A stretch of 64,000 nucleotides of DNA from Siphonodentalium dalli (GCA_032622095.1 CP136063.1:27654987-27718986), one strand, 5' to 3'. Shown: positions 49,594 through 62,755, counted from the first letter of the stretch. The notes: a model not told the origin generated them from the letters alone. A program made the numbers and translations.

Positions 49594-50085
49594 AGGCACG
49601 GGATGCCTTAATTGTCGAAAATATTCATATTTGTTCCAATCACGGTAAACAGAAAAGCATTAAAACGCATACAGTTCCGTTCATATATACCATCACCATC
49701 GCGTAAACAGCATGTTATCATAAAGTCCTATTATATTTTACCTAAGGAAGAGCCTGATTGTGTTACATGAGACAGCACAATGCTACTGGCAAATCACACA
49801 CAAATGGCATAAACGGCATTTATTAGTTCCATATCAAGAATTCACCAACAAAGAACGCTCTTTATGTTTACCATCATAAAAAAACAAACACCAGAAAAGT
49901 AACTTTTTATGCTCTTGCTTACATAACAATGGTCAAACATATGACAATAACGTACTGTTTATGCCATATTTCTTATTTGTATACCGACAAAGTCGGTCTA
50001 CATTTTGATGTTTTTTCTGTTTGTGGAGGTTTTTGACGGTGGAAATATTTTCAAAGGATACCCACCGCCAAGGCCAACCGAACCT
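49594..50085. mobile_element. TTAA-flanked non-autonomous element (piggyBac-like MITE)
   Basis: The 492-bp insertion is bounded by TTAA on both sides (49590-49593 and 50086-50089), and the satellite unit reads through if one TTAA is removed. The left end AGGCACGGGATGCCTT and the right end on the minus strand AGGTTCGGTTGGCCTT form an imperfect inverted repeat, and GAAAATATT recurs slightly further in on both sides. There is no open frame. TTAA target duplication is the mark of the piggyBac group; the family is inferred from this alone. Confidence 0.65.
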
Positions 50086-51811
50086 TTAAACATCGATATG
50101 TATCCTGGAGTTCTGATGGCTGGCGATGATTATCTGTTCTGGATACCATAACTAAACAGCGATATGTATCCTGGAGTTCTCACGATGGACAATGATTATC
50201 TATTCTGAAGATCATAATTAATATGGATCATGGAGTTCTCATGACAACAATGATTATCTGTTCTGGAGACCATAATTAATCGTCGATGTCTAACCTGGAG
50301 TTTTCATGGCTGGCCATGATCATCTGTTCTGGAGATCATATCTAACATCGATATGTATCCTGGAGTTCCGCATGACGGCTAATGATTATCTGTTCTGGAG
50401 ACCATAATTAACATCGATATGTATCCTGGAGTTCTCATGACGGCTAATGATTATCTGTTCTGGAGACCATAATTAAACATTGATATGTATCCTGGAGTTC
50501 ACATTACGGCTAATGATTATCTGTTCTGGAGACCATAATTAAACATCGATATGTTTCCTGGAGTTCTCATGACGGCTAATGATTATCTGTTCTGGAGACC
50601 ATAATTAAACATCGATATGTTTCCTGGAGTTCACATTACGGCTAATGATTATCTGTTCTGGAGACCATAATTAAACATTGATATGTTTCCTGGAGTTCCG
50701 CATGACGGCTAATGATTATCTGTTCTGGAGACCATAATTAAACATCGATATGTTTCCTCGAGTTCCGCATGACGGCTAATGATTATCTGTTCTGGAGACC
50801 ATAATTAACATCGATATGTATCCTGGAGTTCTCATGACGGCTAATGATTATCTGTTCTGGAGACCATAATTAAACATCGATATGTTTCCTGGAGTTCTCA
50901 TGACGGCTAATGATTATCTGTTCTGGAGACCATTATTAAACATCGATATGTTTCCTGGAGTTCACATTACGGCTAATGATTATCTGTTCTGGAGACCATA
51001 ATTAAACATTGATATGTATCCTGGAGTTCACATTACGGCTAATGATTATCTGTTCTGGAGACCATAATTAAACATCGATATGTTTCCTGGAGTTCTCATG
51101 ACGGCTAATGATTATCTGTTCTGGAGACCATAATTAAACATCGATATGTTTCCTGGAGTTCACATTACGGCTAATGATTATCTGTTCTGGAGACCATAAT
51201 TAAACATTGATATGTATCCTGGAGTTCACATTACGGCTAATGATTATCTGTTCTGGAGACCATAATTAAACATCGATATGTATCCTGGAGTTCTCATGAC
51301 GGCTAATGATTATCTGTTCTGGAGACCATAATTAAACATCGATATGTTTCCTGGAGTTCACATTACGGCTAATGATTATCTGTTCTGGAGACCATAATTA
51401 AACATTGATATGTATCCTGGAGTTCACATTACGGCTAATGATTATCTGTTCTGGAGACCATAATTAAACATCGATATGTATCCTGGAGTTCTCATGACGG
51501 CTAATGATTATCTGTTCTGGAGACCATAATTAAACATCGATATGTATCCTGGAGTTCTCATGACGGCTAATGATTATCTGTTCTGGAGACCATAATTAAA
51601 CATTGATATGTATCCTGGAGTTCTCATGACGACTAATGATTATCTGTTCTGGGGACCATAATTAAACATCGATATGTATCCTGGAGTTCTCATGTCTGGC
51701 AGGCAATGATTATCTGTTCTGGAGATCATAATTACACAGATATATGGGTCATGAAGTTCTCATGACGGGCAATGATTATCTGTTCTGGAGACCATAACTT
51801 AACATCGATAT
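50086..51811. repeat. 66-bp satellite array 2, right part, homogenised
   Basis: Unit variants here carry CGGCTAATGATTATCTG and differ in three places: CATTG/CATCG, GTATC/GTTTC and CACATTACGG/CTCATGACGG. From about 50870 to 51540 the variants cycle with a three-unit period (198 bp), a small higher-order repeat. The first units (50090-50350) and the last two (51680-51790) are more diverged, as is usual at array edges. The array ends in ATAACTTAACATCGATATTTA, the same junction as at 10950. Confidence 0.95.
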
Positions 51812-52247
51812 TTAATTAAATGTTGATACAGTTACGCATAAGTTGACGGTGAACATGAGCTGTCGCCATGCTGCTATTACTAAGGAGTGCATGTGTCAAA
51901 TGACGCCCACATTGTTGCTCATAGAAGTATCATTTAATTGTTATCTGGCGATATTGGTTTTCTGTCCATCCATTATATATATCAGTCATGGTTTATCTGT
52001 TCTCAAGTGAAATCAATTATTGGTATACTGGACTACACGTGACTCATCCTATGATCATTCATCCGTCCGTCCGTACATACATCCGAGCAGATATATTTGC
52101 TGCATGTTAACAAATCTAAATGAAATTTGATAAGGCTGTTGGTCACTCAATTCAGCGCAAGTAGCGTTATACATGCGTGTCTACCACCCATGTTGCCTGC
52201 CTTTCGGCCAAAAGTTCATGCATGTTATCAATATCATTCTTTTACAG
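51812..52247 (+). other. Satellite-to-gene junction and intron upstream of cassette 1, unit 2
   Basis: This is homologous to 10951-11421 with the same order of landmarks. It ends with CTTTCGGCCAAAAGTTCATG and the acceptor CTTTTACAG. It is about 35 bases shorter than unit 1 because of a deletion between the motif and the acceptor. Confidence 0.6.
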
Positions 52248-52391
52248 GGGGCGGAACTCACGGGAACGGATTTCTCATATATGTGCCACATACAATTACT
52301 GATAGTGATTTGTTTTCTGAAAAGATCTATACGAGTAATAAGGGAAGTGGCGAGAATGCTCAATAAGGCAATTGAACTGCGACAAACAGCA
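52248..52391 (+). CDS. Cassette exon 1, unit 2 (candidate internal exon, unknown protein)
   Basis: This 144-base exon encodes 48 residues, phase 0-0, with acceptor TTTTACAG and donor GCA|GTAAGTA. It is the paralogue of 11422-11565, with identical length. The peptide begins GAELTGTDFSYMC and ends LNKAIELRQTA. By my count 28 of 48 codons differ from unit 1 and all 28 differences change the amino acid, with about 70% nucleotide identity, whereas the downstream intron is visibly more alike. The absence of stops in both copies despite this divergence argues for protein-level selection. Function unknown; it may form a separate gene or more exons of the same long gene as unit 1. Confidence 0.6.
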
Positions 52392-53825
52392 GTAAGTATA
52401 TATTGTACACTGACTGTAGTAAGTCATATATGGTCATTGGTATACATGCACATATTGTAATCGTCTCTAAATATATTCCTTATTAGTGTTTCAATTAAGT
52501 CAGTACTATATGTCACGATCGGTGAGCAAATTTAAAACTGAGTCAAAAATAGTACGATTCAAACAAGGTAATGTGTACTAGTTAAATAGATTTAAACTTC
52601 AATTGGCATTTCTGAAGTTATCTGTCTGTCGATGGCTGTTGAGGTAATTTCACTGAGTTCTATTTCATTTCAGTTATGCCCATAATAAGCATATTATAAT
52701 TATGATTTGACCAGATTGTGAAATATATAATTTAAGTATATAGCTTCGTGACTAAAACACAATTTTGTTTTATAGTGCAGTGGACTTATACTTTATTTAT
52801 TATTTGCTTGACATGCATTGCTCTATTTTCATGAACATAGTTTTGTCAGTTTTGAAAGATGCGCATCAGGCTGCGCGAATTTAAAGTTCTTGAATAAAAA
52901 CTGAGCGAAACTTAATGCTCACTTCTAAACATAACGTATATTACATACTTACAGATGTATGTGTGGTTGCAGGGTAGTATTCATGGAACTCATTCACGCC
53001 TGTGTTATATACCCTAGTATATAAGAGCACAGGGAAATATTTGGAGCCTTGGGTCTAGAATTACTATAGTTTTGAAGATTCAAAGGAACATTAACAATTA
53101 ATTTGATATAAAAAAAACTCATTAACTGGATTTTGCGTAATGGTTCTCGACCCATAGCCACATATCTTTCGTTGAAACTAGATGAATATGATGCATCATG
53201 GATGACTGATCTGTGTTCACAAGTCATCAAATCCGAAGGAGAGATTACAGACACACCAGGTTGTGCCGATTCCGCTAAACTGTATACGTTTGTGTTGACA
53301 TAGTCCTGTACTAGTTGACATCAAAGCTACTGTGAATTATACTGGTGCGTTTACAGTTTTGTTTAACTTAATAACGGTCACGCCACTACCATTGTCAAGT
53401 GCAATATCTTTCGCTTGGACGTTGGACGCTATGTAACAGTCTAAGCAACAACTCTAAAATATCTATAGGCCGGTTTTCGTGGATTAACATCCTGTCCAGT
53501 TCACATGCACACCGAAATCAGACAGTGTTGACATAATTCCAGAACGTGTATTTATTTGACCATATTTCCTCCAAATTTACCAAAATGAAGCAATTTATCA
53601 TGTTGCGGCTTCGTTAGTTCTGAATACCACTTGTGACACAACATACTAGCGTTTTATACCACACTGAACATTTACCTGTTAAACGTTACTGTAAAACGAT
53701 AAATAAAGACTTCAATTTTATAATTTATCTTGCCCAACCTGATCTACACAGTCGTCGCATTGATTAAGCTTGGACTCAACGATTTGGTGATCTGTTGAAC
53801 CTGCTTTATATGTTATATAACCATA
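52392..53825 (+). other. Intron between cassettes 1 and 2, unit 2
   Basis: From 52392 to about 53268 this matches the unit-1 intron; from about 53645 it matches 20031 onward. The segment 53269-53645 has no counterpart in unit 1, where the 2.1-kb tandem array sits instead. It contains no recognisable gene. Confidence 0.6.
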
Positions 53826-54744
53826 CTAGAAGGTGACCCGACTTCGTCCGGGGTTTGACCTTGAATTGTCTATTTTGAAGGCCAAGGTCAAGTGGGGTCA
53901 CGATTTGACCCGTCCAAAACACTGCCCGAACAAAAGTACCCGACAAAAGTACCCGTCGAAATCCATCCGGTTTTACCCGATTTGACCTTGAATTGACCAT
54001 TTTGAAGGTCAAGGTCAGGTGGGGTCAAACACCAACACCCCAGAAATGGTGGAAATCGGCCCAGCGGATACCGGGAAATCGGCCCAGCGGATACCGAGAT
54101 ACCCTATGCATCAAATTAATTTCGTCCGTAAAAATCCGCCAGTTTAACCCGATTTGATTTCCACTGAAGTATATAAACGCGCCTCATATACACACACTCA
54201 TTAATTATCAAGTTTCAACGTAAAGATAAATTACCATCGGTGCCCGAGATATCGCCAAGACGTCTGAAACAGTCAAATGCATCGGCCGGGTAAGAGTTAA
54301 CGTGATCTAACTTTATGACCTCTAACGACGTCATAGAAGTTACGCATTGTTTTTACTCTGATAGAAGATCGTACCACTTCTTCTTAATAATTGAGGCAGA
54401 TAACTAAAACGGATACATACATATTATATATCGTTGGAAAGATGAAACGCCACAGATTCTAACCGTGCAAATTATATGACTGGCAATTTATTATTCGCGC
54501 TATATCGAATCGATTTGTGAGCACCGAACTGAAATATATTAGCGCAAAACGGCGTAAAAACAGATTTGACCTCGGCACGTGAAAAGTTGACCTCGCACGA
54601 ACAAATTAATAGGCCTATGTTACTCGTGGCCTGAAAATACCCCCACGTACCAAGTTTCATCGAAATTGGCTGAGTCGTTTTCGAGTCCATCGATTACACA
54701 CACACACACACACACACAGATCTTTCAAAATATATATTAGAAGA
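53826..54744 (-). mobile_element. Non-autonomous Helitron, copy 2, with paralogous empty site
   Basis: On the minus strand it starts TCTTCTAATATATATTTTG and ends CACCTTCTAG, with the same GAA-loop hairpin as copy 1. The flanks join as CCATA|TGACA, and unit 1 reads AGCCATATGACACC at the same position, so the element sits exactly between A and T with no target duplication, as Helitrons do. An internal segment containing TTGACCTTGAATTG is duplicated, making it about 90 bases longer than copy 1. There is no coding capacity. Confidence 0.85.
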
Positions 54745-54946
54745 TGACAATATTGACACTAATGGAAGTTACCACAGTTAGACACGGTAGTTAGATACTC
54801 CAGAATGCCCATATGGATTGATTATATCTACACAATCTAAGAGTGATTCACCCATGTTTGACTTTCGGCCACCAGTTCATGTGTGTCCATCATGAATTGG
54901 TTATATGACTATATCAGTCAAACACTTTTCTTTCATTATTGTACAG

Positions 54947-55069
54947 CAGTCAGAGGAGATAACCCTCCAGGGGTTATCAAGTTTATTTGATCAGCTGGAT
55001 GTATTTAACGCAGAACAGATAAAAAGAAAGAGTCTACTTGATGAGATACTGAAGAACCTACAACTAATG
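54947..55069 (+). CDS. Cassette exon 2, unit 2 (candidate internal exon, unknown protein)
   Basis: This 123-base exon encodes 41 residues, phase 0-0, with acceptor TTGTACAG and donor ATG|GTTAGT. It is the paralogue of 20422-20544. The peptide begins QSEEITLQGLSSLFDQLD and ends LDEILKNLQLM. Changes are concentrated in charged, probably surface positions, while the leucine framework (GLSSL, LD, LLD.IL, LQLM) is kept, which fits a conserved helical fold with a variable surface. Of 17 differing codons, 15 are nonsynonymous. Confidence 0.6.
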
Positions 55070-55440
55070 GTTAGTAGATACTGAACGCTGGCTGTTGTAA
55101 TTCATATATGGTGTAGTGCGGTCTGAACACATAAATTGTGTTTCTTTAACGTAAACGTAAGCTATATTGCATACAGATGTAACCATGGTTACATACTCAT
55201 GTTTTTGGAACCACTCCTCTCTTCGATGTAAGCCCTAGTATATCAGAGCACATGTGACATTATTTAAATATTCAGTGGATTATATAATATAGAGTTGATG
55301 TTTTCGATTATTTAACACTTCCATGACTGGAGCTTTTCGAACGTGTGTGAAAACCCTGTACTTAGCATTATCTTAGCTATGTGAGTCTCCCACAGGCAGC
55401 ACCGCATACATAACAATATTTACCATGACCTGGTAAACCA
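55070..55440 (+). other. Intron downstream of cassette 2, unit 2
   Basis: This is homologous to 20545-20930. Similarity ends after CTCCCACAGGCAGCACCGCATA. No cassette 3 or 4 counterpart is found further right in the window. Confidence 0.55.
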
Positions 55441-56785
55441 TTGCATTCTCTTATAAAATTGTGTATGGGAGATTCGCATATATCAGATTGTACCAGTATA
55501 TGTCATTTAATGCTGCACTAGCGCAACTCTCATCGTGAAAGGGTTAAATTGACACTAATAATTTAATTTGACAAATATTTTGTTTACTACTTTTCAAACT
55601 AGTTAATATGTTTTGTCTATGTAACTCTAGTAACACCATGAATTTCACAACGGAAAGTCTATTGTTAAAATGTGTGTGGAACACTCCTCTGGAAATTCAG
55701 AATTAATTGCATATAATCTTGATAAAAATTGCTTCATCAATTGTATATCCAAAAAAGGCAGGACAATTAGTGTCATTTTAATAAAGAAGTCATATACAAT
55801 CAGTTTTATTGCCAGAATCATTGCCACGTGTTAATCAACCATATATATGACCCAACATGTTGAGCATTCACAAACACTAGACGCTTGGAGACCATTGAAT
55901 CTGGAATAATATTGAACGAAAAATGTGTTTCGAAAACAACCTTGACCTTTGATACGTTCTTTGAACTCTTCGTCTCGTCTGTCCGAGCCACATATGCAAC
56001 GACTTGGTAATCGCGTTCATCTGAACCATTCAGAATAACGTTACTCATGGACGGTTCTTATTGATTGATAATTATGTTCAAACAGTTTCTGAATATCTTG
56101 CACCAGCGTGGCGTTATTATTCGCCCATTAATTACCACACATGAGAAGAACGAAACAAACCGGCCTACGCATGATATACAAGGCGAGTGGCCAGTATGTT
56201 ATCAGTGATATATATATGTGTGTATAGTAATCTTTAGGAGGACCGTTGCCCAGCATTAGGCGGACTGCGACATAATGCAGACGTAATCCGGTCTGCCTAA
56301 CTTTTGCATGCCAGTCACAAGTTATCTGGCGCTTTAATTGTTAACACCTCTCCTTGTTCAACCGATTTAGGTTGCCTTTTGTCTATAACATGACCACATA
56401 CTGCTACTATATACACATATATATAATGTCTCCCGAATGATCACATCATATAGCGAAAATATTAGGCAGACCTGATAATTTGTATATTTCATATTACTTG
56501 AGAAATAAAAAAAAACTAGAGAAAAAGTATTTAAAATTGAGTGGTTTTAAATTTTGTTGTATTGTTGTTGTATCATTTATTTTCGTGACATGTGCATGAT
56601 TACAAATTTTACAAATAGTATACATCAATAACAATTCGCACCCGGCCCGAAGGACCTATATGTCACTTCAAAATGTTTATAAACCGCATGTACGGTCGAA
56701 CTGTTGATCATCTCGGGAATAAAATATAAAATATATATATGTGTGTAATGTAACCCTTTCAGAAATATTTAATATATATATATGT
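55441..56785. other. Unassigned sequence
   Basis: No gene is recognised. Minus-strand open frames of 60 and 76 codons (55645-55827 and 55818-56048) have no motifs. Short TA-rich tracts occur near 56210, 56415 and 56730. Confidence 0.4.
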
Positions 56786-56820
56786 ATACTTTTTTCCTTT
56801 TTTTTTTTTTTTTTAAAGTA

Positions 56821-59800
56821 TCATTCTGATTTTTTGTATAAAAAGTCTTTTCTTTTATTGAGGGCAGCGTCAAGATATTTTGCTAATTTTCGGGGGTGGG
56901 CGTTAACAATTTCGGCCAGTGCTGTATCAACTAAATTGTGTTCTATAAGATCTGATATTCTGTCGTGTATCGACAGTAAAAGTGTATTTCTAAGTTCTTT
57001 ATAGAATGGACATATCAAGAGAAGATGTTTTTCATCTTCATCTTTGTTCAAGTTGCACATGAGACAGGTGCGTTCTCCGACTTTTTCATTCCGGAATCGA
57101 CCGGTTTCAATTCTTAACGGAAGAATAGCACATCTAAATTGTGCTAATATCGAGCGATGTGATCGACTCAAGTTCATAGAAACATAGGACTCGGTTACGA
57201 ATTTATTTTTAAATATCTTGTATGTGCGTAATTTCGGAACATATTCTAAACTTGTCAGCCATTTTTCCTCATGTGATTTCTCAAGTTCGTCTTCTAAATC
57301 TGAGATGTTACAAGTTTCCAAGATATCGTATTTCTGTTGCATATTAGCTTCTGAGAGGACCTTTAGGACGGATGTGCACCAGCCATTTGTATTATGTCTG
57401 CGGTCCCATAAGAAAACTTTTTTTTACAATTCTGCCATCTTCTAATTGAACCAAATAATTCCAAAACCGGATTTGATTTACCCATCGGCGATTAATATTC
57501 GATTTTAATCCGATGTCTCCATTAACCGCAAGTAAGGGACATAATCGGTGAACCCCTAAGAAATATCTGAAAGCTCGATTTTGCACCATAGAGTGGTATA
57601 TTTATTATGACCCCATACTGCTGAAGCATAATCCATGATGGGACAAACACAATGAATATAGAGTTTTTTGAAAGTTTCAAAACCAGCTTCCCTATATGGA
57701 TGGATTTTTGATATTAAGGCACCTAGGGCTCTACTTGCTGATTTAGCAAGTATCTCTGCAGTGGTATAAAAACTCCCATGTTCATGAAAAACAATTCCAA
57801 GAAATTTATATTGCTCAACCAGTTCAATGACTTGATTTCCAATACTAAAAACATATGGAGTCCTATCAACACTTTTTTTTCTAAAATGGACCGATTTTGT
57901 TTTATCAATATTAATTGTCATGCGCCATTTTTTCCACCAATTATTAACAACTTTCAGCATTTTTTCCATATTTAGTTCATTTTCAGAAATAATCATTATG
58001 TCATCTGCATATAGTAGTACGGAAATCATAGTATCATCCAGTTTGACGCCACATTCAAGATTTTTAACTTCCGATGCTAAATCGTTGACAAAAATATTAA
58101 AGAGCGTAGACGAAAGACTGTCACCCTGTTTCCCTCCAGTGTTACAAGTAAACTCATTTGACATAGATCCGTTCAATCTTAGACGTGCAAAAGTACTTTG
58201 ATACATACTTTGTATTGATTGGTACATGTTGCCATCAACTCCACATTTAAGGAGTCTGTATAGCAACATATCCCTATCAACGCAATCAAAAGCTTTACTG
58301 AAGTCAATAAAGGTAGTGAAAATCTCAGATTTACTCCTTACAAGAGTCGATAATATGAATATATTGTCTAAACACGATCGTTTTGGTCTGAAACCATTTT
58401 GCTCGTCTACAAGGACATTGTTCATTTCGAAATATTCGCTTAAACGATTGTTCAAAATGCTGTTATACAGCTTACTAGTGGTAGGTTGCAGTGATATTCC
58501 TCTGTAATTCAGTGGAATTCTAGGGTCAAGACTTTTATCTTTGGGAATTGGGGATATAATAGATTGCCTCCATATTGACGGTATAATCCCTGTGTCAAAA
58601 ATGTAGTTAAATAAGGTATGTAAAACTGGTTTCACTGCATTAAACATCAATGTTTCATAAGGAATGGAATCTAGCCCAAATGATTTCCCACTTTTTGCTT
58701 TTGTCAGCACTTTCTCAATTTCATCAACTGTTATTGTGTGGTTGAGAAAATTTCTGGATTCATAAAGCGGGTCTAAAAATTTATTTTCAATAAAAGATTT
58801 CTCTCTAAGAATTTCTTCACGAAAAGTTTCATCGAAATTATTTGTTGCTTGTGTTGGATTATATAAGTTTTCAAAAGCTGATCTCCATATTTCCAAGACC
58901 GTTATTTTATCTCGCGCGATGATTCCATCTTCCTGATAAACTTCGTTTGGAATTGTGGTGCTACGTTTTGGACCCAAATTTTTAATAAAGTCCCAAAACG
59001 ATTTTGGATTATTGCAGTCTAATTCAATAGTATTCATCAGATTTCTCTTGTGACGACGTTCGTAAAATCGCATTTTTGAGTTGAAAAATCTACGTGCCTC
59101 TTTAAATTTGACATGAGCTCTCTGCTTATCCCGTGATTTTTTCTTAAAAGTGAGGAAATGTTTTTCACAATTATTCATTTCGCGCCATAATTTAGTAAGT
59201 TGTTCGTTCCAATATGGTTTTTGATATTTAAATCTTTTTTTAGATCGTGGAAATTTACTAAAACTTGGGATACTTCTTTCCATTTCATCACATATGAGTT
59301 TCACGAAATTGCCATAAATCTTATCAATAGAGTTTTGCGATTCAATCGACATTCAATGTTGTGAATCAATTCTGAAAAAAGCTTCCAAATTTGTCTGAGT
59401 TGAAAGAAAATTTGCCGGGATAGGTTTACTCAATTTGGTTGGCGTGCGTGGCTGACTTGATTCATTGTGCTCATTCACTGAGTGTCATTGGGTAAAAATG
59501 GGATTAACCTTGAAATCGACTGCCACGAAACTATGGTCGGGCGGCCGACTGTATTGACCTATATACCCTGACAATGATCGCTCCCTATGAGGTCTGATTG
59601 TGTTGTGACGCGGAAATTGGAGCACAGATTAAGCGAGTCGTGTGAAACACATATATAATCAACAACGGCGGATCCCTTGTGACTAATTGAAGTGAAATTA
59701 TTATTTTCTGGATTCAAACGGCCATTTAAACAACAAAATTTGGCTTCAATGAGAAAATCTATAAAAGCTCTTCCATGTTGGTTAATAACTGCATCAATAT

Positions 59801-60356
59801 TACACAAGCTTGAAATATTATCACAATCAGGGTTTATATCAGAGAGGTTTCCAATTCTTGAACTTAGATCACCACATAAAACCATGGGACATAAATCACA
59901 GTAAGTATATATGTTGGTCAATGTGTGTGCATAAAAACCCTCTGCATCACGACCCCATGGGGATTTTTCTGGGGGCAGGTAACATGCACATATAATAAAC
60001 GTATCATCAAGAGCTGTCGACTTAAACTTGACATTTAAAAACCCATCTATTGACTTATCCAAAATTTCAGTGTGATAATCATCAAAAATTGTGTTCTTTA
60101 TTAAAATTCCAACCCCTCCTGATGGCTTTGATGCAGATTTATGAATAAATGCTCGATTATTACCAATCCATTGATACCCAGCAATCTCAATACATTCATT
60201 TTGTTTCAAATGTGTTTCTGAAATACAAAGTAAGTCACAATTAATAGATTCGATTAATTTTGTTTTTAACAGTCTACTTCCTTTGGCCCATCCATTGATG
60301 TTAACATGGCCTACACTCAGAGTCTGGTCACAGGTATCAGCACATGTAGTCCCGTC
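56821..60356 (-). pseudogene. LINE ORF2: endonuclease, reverse transcriptase, C-terminal CCHC-like domain
   Basis: The endonuclease starts right after the ORF1 stop: VGHVNINGWAKGSRLL, CISETHL (the catalytic Glu), GGVGILIKN, YLPPEKSPWGRDAEGFY, LCGDLSSRIG (usual GDFN-type motif altered), SAVVDYICV and SDLIGSDH (final His). A TAG at 59556-59558, a frame change and further stops interrupt the linker. An open frame of 598 codons (59352-57556) then holds the complete RT core: RGISLQPTTSKLYNSILN, DEQNGFRPKRSCLDNIF, TFIDFSKAFDCVDRDML, GGKQGDSLSSTLFNIF and LLYADDIMIISE (about 57999-58014). Frameshifts near 57590 and in the T-run near 57420 separate the C-terminal part, which has CAILPLRIETGRF and CLMCN..H..CPF. 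Inactive, but recently so. Confidence 0.9.
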
Positions 60357-61196
60357 CTACATTTTTCCCTGTCCAAATCTTTGCCCTTTCCTAACTATTC
60401 TTCCACTCACAGAGACATAAAAGTCATTTCCATATGGCATCTGACTCAGTAGCGTGCGAGCATTTGTTTCAATCAGGCGTTCGATGTGAGGTTTGCTGCT
60501 GCGGATGAAACATGCCTTGAATCTTTCAACATCATTAAGTTTGTGCTTGTTCCTTAATACAAGAATTTTCTCTTCCAAAGTTCCAAATTTCACTTTCACT
60601 AAAGCGGGCTTATCTCTGTACCTCTTCTTCGATCTCTGAGCACTAATAATCGCGATCCCCTTATCCTGCACATCTTGACCCATTTCTGACAATATATCCT
60701 TCACCATTTCGACAAGATCTTCCTCACATTCCTCTGGTTCAGCAAGATTGGTGATTATCACCGACAGTTCACTATCATCCGATGATCGCGGCGCAGCTGA
60801 GTTTGATCCTATTGTAGCGTCAACGACGGGATTACCACTCACCAGTTGATCAATTTTCAGCTTGACCGCCTCCATATCAGAAATAACTGTGTCAATACGA
60901 CCACGTTCAACAGAAATATCCATCGAAATATCTTCAGTTAGCTTCTTAAATTTAACATCTAATAGCTTTTTCCAGTCTGTATTCATTTTGTCCAATTTTG
61001 TATCAAGAGTTTTTTGCAGCCCTTGCTGTCCAGATTTAACTTCTTTTATAATTGTCGTGAGGGCGCTCAACTGACCTGAAATGCTGTCGTCTTCAAGCCC
61101 CGCCATGTTTGTTGACACCTTTGTAATTTTTTCGTGAGGTTTCGGCGTCTCCCCCTCTGAAGTGCGATCACGTTTTGTACCTCCCGTATCAGCCAT
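60357..61196 (-). CDS. LINE ORF1 protein (L1 ORF1p-like RNA-binding protein)
   Basis: This intact frame of 279 residues runs from the ATG at 61196 ([15 protein letters not shown]). The order is: a basic, polar N-terminus; a long heptad-rich region from about residue 40 to 135 ([20 protein letters not shown]), predicted coiled coil for trimerisation; an RRM-like part ([20 protein letters not shown], then [20 protein letters not shown]); and a C-terminal domain ([26 protein letters not shown]). This order matches ORF1 proteins that coat LINE RNA. It ends in ATG-TAG, and the following ORF2 lies in the same frame. A TTG four codons upstream is also open but is not preferred. Confidence 0.8.
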   Translation of the reverse strand: MADTGGTKRDRTSEGETPKPHEKITKVSTNMAGLEDDSISGQLSALTTIIKEVKSGQQGLQKTLDTKLDKMNTDWKKLLDVKFKKLTEDISMDISVERGRIDTVISDMEAVKLKIDQLVSGNPVVDATIGSNSAAPRSSDDSELSVIITNLAEPEECEEDLVEMVKDILSEMGQDVQDKGIAIISAQRSKKRYRDKPALVKVKFGTLEEKILVLRNKHKLNDVERFKACFIRSSKPHIERLIETNARTLLSQMPYGNDFYVSVSGRIVRKGQRFGQGKM

Positions 61197-61380
61197 CGAT
61201 ATGCGCAAACGTAATCCTGTCTTGTATGTAAGTTATTAGGCTCCCACACATCCAAAATTAAAGAAATTAACAAACATTTATCACCGAGATGACAACGACG
61301 TCCGATCAACGCGCATGCGCATGCATGACATTTTGTATATGTTGTATATGTCTGCCTATTGATGGTACTAGGGTCATGTC

Positions 61381-62755
<1,375 letters not shown>

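Larger units (their letters stand above)
56786..61200 (-). mobile_element. Near full-length APE-type non-LTR retrotransposon
   Basis: On the minus strand the order is ORF1, ORF2 with endonuclease, reverse transcriptase and C-terminal zinc-finger-like region, and then a poly(A) tail, seen as a T-rich run on the plus strand (56788-56815). The 3' end is therefore intact and the element is antisense to the cassette exons. The 5' end is placed just upstream of the ORF1 start; up to 100 bases of 5' UTR may extend to about 61300. The clade is uncertain: ORF1 resembles L1-type ORF1p, whereas ORF2 resembles elements common in lophotrochozoans. Confidence 0.85.
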
